A DNA stretch of 11,432 nt from DAOTZU01 sp034433995 (GTDB taxonomy: Bacteria; Chloroflexota; Anaerolineae; UBA1429). Positions 1-5,057 of this stretch are shown here, in pieces (within the stretch, counting starts at the first letter, position 1; each line of letters opens with the position of its first letter). The position numbers were made by a program, and so were the translations under genes. The notes beneath the pieces were generated by a model. The model worked only from the letters and a program-made list of their open reading frames with translations, was not told the origin of the DNA and made no database searches. The stretch covers positions 1 through 11,432 of the forward strand of contig DAOTZU010000083.1 in the NCBI GenBank assembly GCA_034433995.1. Reading direction: 5' to 3'.

Positions 1-13
1 TGCGCTGGACAGT

Positions 14-119
14 GAAAGGATGTGGGCCTTGGCGCGCCGTCGGATCAAATCCGACGGCTCCGCTTGCCAAGCCCGCCTTGCGGGCTTACCATCCCCAGCC
101 GTCGGTTTCCAACCGACGG
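14..119 (+). repeat. REP-like three-hairpin intergenic element, copy A
   Basis: The element contains three perfect inverted repeats in a row. Hairpin 1 (36-58) is a 10-bp stem built on GCCGTCGGAT with a CAA loop. Hairpin 2 (69-87) is an 8-bp stem AAGCCCGC/GCGGGCTT with a CTT loop. Hairpin 3 (99-119) is a 9-bp stem CCGTCGGTT/AACCGACGG with a TCC loop. The outer arms of hairpins 1 and 3 are mutually complementary, so alternative pairing is possible. A further segment (14-35, starting GAAAGG) is also shared with copy B. No start codon, RBS or coding pattern is convincing here. The structure resembles REP/BIME-type intergenic elements; the name of the family in this organism is not known to me. 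Confidence 0.85.
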
Positions 120-133
120 ATGCGCCCAACCAC

Positions 134-235
134 GAAAGGGTGTGGCCTGGGCGCCGTCGGATCAAATCCGACGGCTCCGCTTGCCAAGCCCGCGGCGCGG
201 GCTTACTATTCACAGACGTCGGTTTCCAACCGACG
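134..235 (+). repeat. REP-like three-hairpin intergenic element, copy B (tandem with A)
   Basis: This is a direct tandem copy of the preceding element, offset by 117-120 bp. Hairpin 1 (153-175) is identical to that of copy A. Hairpin 2 (186-204) keeps the same stem but has a GGC loop instead of CTT. Hairpin 3 (217-235) has an 8-bp stem because its outermost pair is lost (A216 faces G236). Stems are conserved while loops and linkers vary, as expected if the folded form is under selection or is needed for mobility. It ends 33 nt before the start of the first gene, so it lies in that gene's promoter/leader region. Confidence 0.85.
181..209 (+). promoter_or_regulatory. Promoter-like element inside repeat copy B
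   Basis: TTGCCA (181-186) and TACTAT (204-209) are separated by exactly 17 bp. They match the sigma70 -35 and -10 consensus at 5/6 and 4/6 positions. A transcript would begin near 216, at the foot of hairpin 3, and run about 50 nt to the ATG at 269. The same spacing recurs in copies A (TTGCCA 64-69, TACCAT 87-92) and D (TTGGCA 4921-4926, TGCTAT 4944-4949). It may therefore be a property of the repeat rather than a dedicated promoter. This is inference from consensus matching only. Confidence 0.4.
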
Positions 236-268
236 GGTGCCTTGGTACTCAACGCAAGGAGATGGACC

Positions 269-1021
269 ATGATTATTGACGCCGATTGCCACATCTCGGC
301 TGACCCAGCGCGCTATGGGATCGGCATTGACCAATTGCTGCGGCAGATGGACGCCCTGGGCGTCGAGCGGGCGGTGTGCTGGCCCATGGTCAGCTACACC
401 CGGGAGATGGCCGCCGACGTGGGGGCCATCGTGGCCGGGGCCAAAGCCCATCCCGACCGCATCATCCCCTTTGGCGGGGTAAACCCCATGTTGGGCCTGG
501 AGCGGGCGCTGGCGGAACTGCAGCGCTACATCGAGGTTGATGGCGTCAGGGGGATCAAACTCAACGGCGCCCGCGATAATTACTGCATTGACGACCCACG
601 GCTCAGCTTGCCCTTGGTGGAGAAAATCGCCCAGGCGGGGATCGTCCTGGCGCTGCATTGCGGCACGCCCGACGGGGAAAAGACCCACCCCTGGCGCATC
701 GCCCGCATCTCGGCCCTCCTCCCCGAGCTGCGTATCCTGGTGGTGCACATGGGTGGGGGCAACCCCACATTGCACGAAGCGGTGGTGGACCTCGCCGTGC
801 AGCATCCCACCTGGCAATTGGTGGATTCGGAGGCCGACTATCGCCAAATCTTGCGCGCCCTCCAGATCCTCGGCCCCCGGCGGCTGTGCTACGGCAGCGA
901 TACCCCGTTCTGCCCCATGCGCTACGAATGGGGTCTGCGCCAGGTGATCTATCAAGACCTGAGCGCCGAGGACAAGGCATTGGTCTTGGGCGGCAACATC
1001 GCCCGGCTGCTGGGCCTATAG
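269..1021 (+). CDS. Amidohydrolase_2 family metal-dependent hydrolase (DxH variant)
   Basis: A 250-residue protein with the TIM-barrel pattern of the amidohydrolase superfamily (PF04909 type). Visible landmarks are IIDADCHIS at the N-terminus (D6 and H8 where the usual motif is HxH), GIKLNG (K97), LALHCGTP (H130), VVHMGGG (H160) and CYGSDTPF (D211). All the usual ligand positions except the first His are therefore occupied. It has no signal peptide, so it is presumably cytoplasmic; the substrate cannot be read from sequence. The ATG at 269 was chosen because AAGGAG lies at 256-261, 7 nt upstream, and because an upstream extension would run through the palindromic repeats. It converges with the GH2 gene across only 9 nt, with no obvious terminator. 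C-C or C-N bond hydrolysis or decarboxylation are all possible chemistries in this family. Confidence 0.85.
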   Translation: MIIDADCHISADPARYGIGIDQLLRQMDALGVERAVCWPMVSYTREMAADVGAIVAGAKAHPDRIIPFGGVNPMLGLERALAELQRYIEVDGVRGIKLNGARDNYCIDDPRLSLPLVEKIAQAGIVLALHCGTPDGEKTHPWRIARISALLPELRILVVHMGGGNPTLHEAVVDLAVQHPTWQLVDSEADYRQILRALQILGPRRLCYGSDTPFCPMRYEWGLRQVIYQDLSAEDKALVLGGNIARLLGL

Positions 1022-1030
1022 GGGCGAGCG

Positions 1031-3370
1031 CTAGCCGTTGGAGGGCGAGAAACCACCCGCCCGCAGCCAATCCTGGGGCAAAAAGCCCGCTTTCTCCAGC
1101 CAACCCCTGTAGCGCTGCAACTCAAAGGGCGGATTCCCCGCCACGTAGTGGCTCGTGCCCCTCCCCAGGGCGCTCTCCCAGCGGAGGAGGTAAAAGCGCT
1201 TCTCGCCCATGGAGAAAGGAATCTGGGCCAAGGGCGTGACGGCATCGGCCACGGCCACGGCTTGGCCCTGGGCCATGATCTCCTCCGTCTCCACATCCTG
1301 AACCGTGTAGCTCAGCGCGAGATCCTCCCGCGTGTCGTTGCAGGCCACCAAGGTTAGCCGCCAATTCTCCGATTCCTTGAACACCAGGCAAAGGGGCGCC
1401 TGGGCACGGCGGATGAAAAAGTAGGCCAGCTTGGGCATCAAGTAGTAATCCACCACGGCGTCGGAGAATTGCGGCCAGCCATCTATCAGGTTCCACCAGA
1501 TCAGCCCGGTGCGCCGCCATTTTTGGCTGCGGAACAACTCGATGAAAAACTTGAACGCCTCCGCCTGGGAGAACTGGCTGGCCAGGGCAAATTCCTCCAA
1601 CGTGTCGGGCACCTGGCCGAACAGCTCGCGCACCTGCTTGGCCATCAGCTCAATGCGATAATCCCACAGGTTCACACCCGGCACGGGGGAGCTGGCGTGG
1701 AGCAGCCACTCCTCATTGTGCTGATAAGGCCACACTTTGCCCGGCGAGATGAATTTACGCACCGAGGCGGGCGCCGGGCAGCCGTGGTAGCCGATCTCGC
1801 TGGCGAAATGGCACAAGGAATGGCGATAATAGGCGCTTTTGTAATAATCCCGCGGCCCCCAAAGGTGATTCTCCGGCAGGAACTCTTGCCCTTTTTGGAA
1901 GGCGATAGGATCCACATAGGGCGAGCTGGGCAGGTAGGGCCGGAAGGGGTCCTCGGCGCGCAAGACTCCGGGTAACACTTGGCGGGTAAGGACGTTGGTG
2001 TTGGGGTCCCGGGGCCGCTCGCCCCACAGATGGGCCATGTCGCACTCGTTATCGCCGGCCCAGAGCACCAGACAAGGGTGCTGCCGCAATCGCCGCACCA
2101 CTTGGCGCGCTTCCCGCGCCAGGCGCTCGCAAAAGGCAGCATCTTGGGGATAGATGCCACAGGCCATGGCGAAATCTTGCCAGACCATCACCCCCTGGCG
2201 GTCGCACAGGTCGAAGAAAAGGTCGTCCTCATAGACGTTGCCGCCCCAGCAGCGCAGCATGTTACAACCCAGTTCTTCCAAGAGGGCCATGATGCGCGGG
2301 ATGCGCGCCGCATCCCGGGAGTGAAAGGCATCCACAGGCACCCAGTTGGAGCCCAGGACAAAGACCTTCTCCCCGTTGACGCGGAAACAGAACTCGCCCG
2401 TTCCCAGGGCATCGGTGACGCTGCTGCGCTCCAGGGCCACGGTGCGGATGCCGTGGGTGAACTCGCGCCGATCCAGCTCCTGGCCGTTCTTGAGCAAGCG
2501 CACCTGGCATTGGTAGAGGTTGGCCTCGCCCCGACCGCGGGGCCACCACAGGGCAGGGTTCTCCACGGTGAAGGTAAAACGCCCCACGGCAAAGAGCATC
2601 CGCTGACGCTGCTGAAAAGTGGAACCGCCGCAGCGGCCCGTGAGCTCGATCTCGTATAGGTCGCGGGGGTCGCCGGCGAGCCTGGCCTGGTAGAACAATG
2701 TCTCCTGGGCCTGACGGCGATCGGGGGAAAGCGTCGCCGTCTCCAGATAGACCTGTTCCAGGCGCTCCTTGGGCAAAAAGCGCAAGCGCACCGGCCGCCA
2801 GAGGCCCGCCGAGAGGGCCCGGGGCATGATGTCCCAGCCATACATGTGGGGCGCCTTGCGCACATAGAGGGAATCGTAATTTGCGCCCAGATGGCGCAGG
2901 GCGACGGGGTAATCGTGGCGCAATGCCTCCTCAATGGGCGGCCGGATGTGCACCAACAGCTCGTTCTCGGCGCGCAACAGGCCATTGAGGTTAAAGGTGT
3001 GGGCGATCAGCATGTTATCCGTGGCACCGAGCAACGTGCCGTTGAGATAGATCTCGGCCAGACAATCTATGCCTTCGAAAACCAGCTCCGCGTCGGCCTC
3101 GGGGGGCAGCTCGGCCCGGAAAGTGCGCCCATACCAGACGTGGGCGCGCTCCAGGTCGCGCAGCTTGGTCATGTTCATGCCGTAGAACGGCTCCTCCAGT
3201 AGGCCCACCCGCTGCAAATCCAGCTCGAAATTGCCGGGCACGGTGCAAGGATACAGGGCAAGCCCCGCCCCCGCCACGTCGGCGAGGGTGCGACAGGGGG
3301 TCGCCAAAGGCGCGAGACTATAGGCGAAGGTCCATTCGCCGCCGAGAGCTAATGTGAGTGGTAGATGCAT
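1031..3370 (-). CDS. Glycoside hydrolase family 2, beta-mannosidase-like
   Basis: A 779-residue protein with GH2 domain order: N-terminal jelly-roll sugar-binding domain (about 1-195), Ig-like sandwich (about 200-310), TIM barrel (about 315-650), and a short C-terminal beta domain. The segment RKAPHMYGWDIMP (171-183) followed by GLWRPV matches the beta-mannosidase pattern. RCWGGNVYEDD (373-383) is the barrel signature. WAGDNE (437-442) supplies the acid/base Glu442, with D where most relatives have N. FASEIGYHG (522-530) supplies the likely nucleophile Glu525. GLIWWNLIDGWP (622-633) is the conserved C-terminal barrel motif. It should release non-reducing terminal beta-mannose from oligosaccharides. 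No signal peptide is seen, so substrates would have to be imported. AGGAGG (3376-3381) lies 5 nt before the ATG, supporting this start. It is slightly shorter than typical bacterial beta-mannosidases. Specificity within GH2 is less certain than membership. Confidence 0.88.
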   Translation of the reverse strand: MHLPLTLALGGEWTFAYSLAPLATPCRTLADVAGAGLALYPCTVPGNFELDLQRVGLLEEPFYGMNMTKLRDLERAHVWYGRTFRAELPPEADAELVFEGIDCLAEIYLNGTLLGATDNMLIAHTFNLNGLLRAENELLVHIRPPIEEALRHDYPVALRHLGANYDSLYVRKAPHMYGWDIMPRALSAGLWRPVRLRFLPKERLEQVYLETATLSPDRRQAQETLFYQARLAGDPRDLYEIELTGRCGGSTFQQRQRMLFAVGRFTFTVENPALWWPRGRGEANLYQCQVRLLKNGQELDRREFTHGIRTVALERSSVTDALGTGEFCFRVNGEKVFVLGSNWVPVDAFHSRDAARIPRIMALLEELGCNMLRCWGGNVYEDDLFFDLCDRQGVMVWQDFAMACGIYPQDAAFCERLAREARQVVRRLRQHPCLVLWAGDNECDMAHLWGERPRDPNTNVLTRQVLPGVLRAEDPFRPYLPSSPYVDPIAFQKGQEFLPENHLWGPRDYYKSAYYRHSLCHFASEIGYHGCPAPASVRKFISPGKVWPYQHNEEWLLHASSPVPGVNLWDYRIELMAKQVRELFGQVPDTLEEFALASQFSQAEAFKFFIELFRSQKWRRTGLIWWNLIDGWPQFSDAVVDYYLMPKLAYFFIRRAQAPLCLVFKESENWRLTLVACNDTREDLALSYTVQDVETEEIMAQGQAVAVADAVTPLAQIPFSMGEKRFYLLRWESALGRGTSHYVAGNPPFELQRYRGWLEKAGFLPQDWLRAGGFSPSNG

Positions 3371-3388
3371 CTTTGCCTCCTGCGAAAC

Positions 3389-3416
3389 AAGCTATCAGCC
3401 GTCAGCGGTCAGCACC
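3389..3416 (-). repeat. Heptameric direct repeats (CAGCNNN) in GH2 leader
   Basis: Read on the plus strand, AAGCTAT is followed by three exact 7-nt steps CAGCCGT, CAGCGGT, CAGCACC. On the minus strand this is a GCTGANN array lying just upstream of the GH2 ribosome binding site. The flank between array and start codon (3374-3387) is nearly identical to that of the amidohydrolase gene starting at 8389, which also carries such an array at 8414-8441. It resembles short tandemly repeated heptamer sequences known from other bacteria; function unknown. Confidence 0.6.
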
Positions 3417-3463
3417 GTCGGGGGCGGGCCGAGGGCGGACCCGGCGAGTGGCGATCTTGTTCA

Positions 3464-3541
3464 TCAGCCATGGAAAATCCGCAGCGCATCAGCAACTCCT
3501 TCGGCAATGTTCTTGTGTTGCTCCCACCGCTCCGAATGCAC
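3464..3541 (-). pseudogene. Short reading frame, possible 3' remnant of a lost gene
   Basis: A 25-codon GTG-to-TGA frame lies between the GT4 and GH2 genes. Its translation contains HSERWEQHKNIAEG followed by an amphipathic VADALRIF tail. It looks like the C-terminal helix of a larger protein rather than random GC-rich translation, with a vague resemblance to the last helix of N-acetylmuramoyl-L-alanine amidases. No RBS is convincing, and the frame upstream runs into the GT4 coding sequence in a different phase. It could be a remnant left by a deletion, a small protein, or chance. The rest of the 199-bp gap holds only a hairpin and the heptamer array. Confidence 0.2.
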
Positions 3542-3549
3542 CCCAGCCC

Positions 3550-3569
3550 GGCCCAACCCCGCTTGGGCC
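3550..3569 (-). terminator. Hairpin immediately after the GT4 stop codon
   Basis: GGCCCAA and TTGGGCC form a perfect 7-bp GC-rich stem around a 6-nt loop, directly after the TGA at 3570-3572. No T-run follows on the minus strand, so it does not meet the intrinsic-terminator rule. It could be an attenuating or RNA-protecting hairpin, or a Rho-dependent end. Confidence 0.35.
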
Positions 3570-4694
3570 TCACTCGCCCAGCAGCCGCCGGTAGAGCGCC
3601 AGGGTTTCCTCCGCCGTGCGCCGCCAAGAGAACTGCGCCGCCCGGGCCACCCCCCGCCGGCGCAGCTCCTCGCGTAGGGACGCCTCGGCCAAGACCCGGC
3701 GGAGGGTGGCCGTCATCTGGAGCACGTCCAAGGGGTCAAAGTACAGGGCCGCGTCGCCCCCCACTTCGGGCAGGCTGGAAACATTGCTGGCGCAGACCGG
3801 GCAGCCGCAGGCCATGGCCTCTAACACCGGCAGGCCGAAACCCTCGTACAAAGAGGGCTGCGCCAGGACCAAGGCGCCGCCATAGATGGCGGGCAAATCC
3901 TCCTCGGCCACAAACCCCGCCAGGAGCACCTTTTGGCGCCAGGGCGAGGCGGCCAGGTGGCGGTCGAAATCCTCGGTGAGCCAGCCTTTGCTGCCCACCA
4001 ATACCAGGGCGTCCAGCAGACCCTCGTCCAGGAGGGGGCCGCAGGCATCCACCAAGCGGTTGAGGTTCTTGCGCGGCTCCACCGTGCCCACCGCCAGGAT
4101 ATAGCGTGGCGGCAAGCCGTAACGGCGGCGCGCCGCCTCGATCTGTTCGGGACGGGGCGGGATAAAGTGCTCCGCAGCAGCTTCGGGGATGACGGTGATC
4201 TTGGCGGCCTCCAAACCATAATAAGCGATCAGGTCAGCCTTGGTCGCCTCAGAGATGGCGATGATGGCCGTGGCCCGTCGGCAGTAGAGGGGCATGGTAA
4301 GGCGCAGATAGTGGTAATTCAGCGGCAGATGATATTGGGGAAAGCGCTCAAAGATCAAGTCGTGCACCGTCAACACGGTGGGGATATGGGCGAACGGGGG
4401 CAAGAGGTGTTCCGTGGCATGGAACAGCTCGGCCTCGGGCACGAGCCGATCCAGTGGCCAGCGCAGGAGCTGCCCCAACCCCACAACCGTGCGCCAGGGC
4501 TTGTAGCCCCAGGGCACGCCCACCGTGGGCCAATCCTCCCAGCCGGGCAACGGGCCGCGCCGCCCCAGGCTATTTTGAAAGAGGCGCAGCCGCCGGCCCA
4601 AGAGGGGCCGCAACGCCCAGACCAGGCTTTCGGCGTAACGCTTCAGCCCCGCCTTGCCGTGCACCGCGCTGGAGACATCCACATAGATCGCCAC
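3570..4694 (-). CDS. Glycosyltransferase family 4 (GT-B fold, GT4/RfaB type)
   Basis: A 374-residue retaining-type glycosyltransferase (numbering from the GTG). The N-terminal Rossmann half contains VHDLIFERFP (about 110-119) and the IAISEATK segment. The C-terminal half has AVGTVEPRKNLNRLV (about 201-215) and EGFGLPVLE (284-292), the EX7E donor-sugar motif of GT4 enzymes. It is predicted to transfer a hexose from a nucleotide sugar to a surface glycan or lipid at the inner face of the membrane; donor and acceptor cannot be inferred. The start is taken as GTG at 4694 because AAGGAGG (4709-4703) sits 8 nt upstream. The alternative ATG at 4721 lies inside a consensus TATAAT, so it would fall upstream of the predicted transcription start. 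The GH2 gene follows after 199 nt on the same strand, so co-expression is possible but uncertain. Confidence 0.88.
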   Translation of the reverse strand: MAIYVDVSSAVHGKAGLKRYAESLVWALRPLLGRRLRLFQNSLGRRGPLPGWEDWPTVGVPWGYKPWRTVVGLGQLLRWPLDRLVPEAELFHATEHLLPPFAHIPTVLTVHDLIFERFPQYHLPLNYHYLRLTMPLYCRRATAIIAISEATKADLIAYYGLEAAKITVIPEAAAEHFIPPRPEQIEAARRRYGLPPRYILAVGTVEPRKNLNRLVDACGPLLDEGLLDALVLVGSKGWLTEDFDRHLAASPWRQKVLLAGFVAEEDLPAIYGGALVLAQPSLYEGFGLPVLEAMACGCPVCASNVSSLPEVGGDAALYFDPLDVLQMTATLRRVLAEASLREELRRRGVARAAQFSWRRTAEETLALYRRLLGE

Positions 4695-4702
4695 CGCCCG
4701 CG

Positions 4703-4709
4703 CCTCCTT
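4703..4709 (-). promoter_or_regulatory. Ribosome binding site that decides the GT4 start
   Basis: AAGGAGG on the minus strand is a full anti-SD match placed 8 nt before GTG 4694. It lies inside the reading frame that would be used if translation began at ATG 4721, which itself has no RBS. This favours the GTG start. Confidence 0.65.
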
Positions 4710-4719
4710 CGTTGCCGCC

Positions 4720-4748
4720 ATTATAGCGGCCCGCCGCGGCAAAAGCAA
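4720..4748 (-). promoter_or_regulatory. Sigma70-type promoter of the GT4 gene
   Basis: TATAAT (4725-4720, perfect consensus) is preceded by TTGCTT (4748-4743, 3/6) with a 17-bp spacer. Transcription would start near 4713, just before the AAGGAGG, giving a leader of roughly 20 nt. The -35 element lies 3 bp from the edge of repeat copy C. Confidence 0.6.
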
Positions 4749-4751
4749 TAC

Positions 4752-4800
4752 GCCGTCGGATAGAATCCGACGGCTCCGCCTGGCAAGCCCGCGTTGCGGG
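4752..4800 (+). repeat. REP-like element, copy C (truncated)
   Basis: Hairpin 1 is intact (4752-4774, 10-bp stem GCCGTCGGAT, AGA loop). Hairpin 2 is cut short: CCCGC/GCGGG pairs (4788-4792 with 4796-4800), but the trailing CTT is replaced by unrelated sequence, and hairpin 3 is missing. It is in the same orientation as copies A, B and D. The breakpoint at 4800/4801 suggests deletion or partial duplication. The interval 4801-4892 to copy D holds no gene and no further clear element. Confidence 0.8.
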
Positions 4801-4892
4801 AGCGTGTTGCAAAGGCGATGGAGCGGGTTGTGGGCAACTTGGGCTGAGCCTCCGGCGGCGTGCCGGGCCACGGATAGATGCTGCCCATGCCC

Positions 4893-4977
4893 GCCGTCGG
4901 ATAGAATCCGACGGCTCCACTTGGCAAGCCCGCGTTGCGGGCTTGCTATCCACAGCCGTCGGTTTCCAACCGACGGC
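4893..4977 (+). repeat. REP-like element, copy D (complete)
   Basis: Hairpin 1 is 4893-4915 (10-bp stem, AGA loop). Hairpin 2 is 4926-4944 (8-bp stem AAGCCCGC/GCGGGCTT, GTT loop). Hairpin 3 is 4955-4977 (10-bp stem GCCGTCGGTT/AACCGACGGC, TCC loop). Loop sequences match copy C and differ from copies A and B, so the two loci form two sub-families. The whole 4695-5057 gap between the GT4 and CNBD genes is made of copies C and D, short linkers and two promoters. Confidence 0.85.
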
Positions 4978-5002
4978 GTCTTGCGACCTCACCCCGAGCC
5001 GC

Positions 5003-5031
5003 TTGAACTTGCACATCAAGCGCGCTACAAT
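5003..5031 (+). promoter_or_regulatory. Sigma70-type promoter of the CNBD/PH gene
   Basis: TTGAAC (5003-5008, 4/6) and TACAAT (5026-5031, 5/6) are separated by 17 bp. Transcription would start near 5038, about 20 nt before ATG 5058. A GTG at 5037 would lie at or before that start point, which supports the ATG. Confidence 0.65.
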
Positions 5032-5057
5032 GCTCCGTGTTCCGGAGGGAGCGCACC

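Noticed and set aside
36..235. CRISPR-like array
   Set aside because: There are only two units, each unit is itself multi-hairpin, there are no uniform spacers, and no cas genes are nearby.
20..268. Long N-terminal extension of the first amidohydrolase reading frame
   Set aside because: It would translate through two palindromic repeat copies, has no family similarity, and an RBS sits properly before ATG 269.
3933..4763. Long plus-strand frame opposite the GT4 gene
   Set aside because: It is the antisense shadow of the GT4 coding sequence, running out through the promoter and repeat.
4722..4871. N-terminal extension of the GT4 reading frame
   Set aside because: It crosses repeat copy C and the predicted promoter; the core GT4 sequence begins after the RBS at 4703-4709.
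5037..5057. GTG at 5037 as start of the CNBD/PH gene
   Set aside because: It lies at or before the predicted transcription start and lacks an RBS; ATG 5058 has GGAGG 9 nt upstream.
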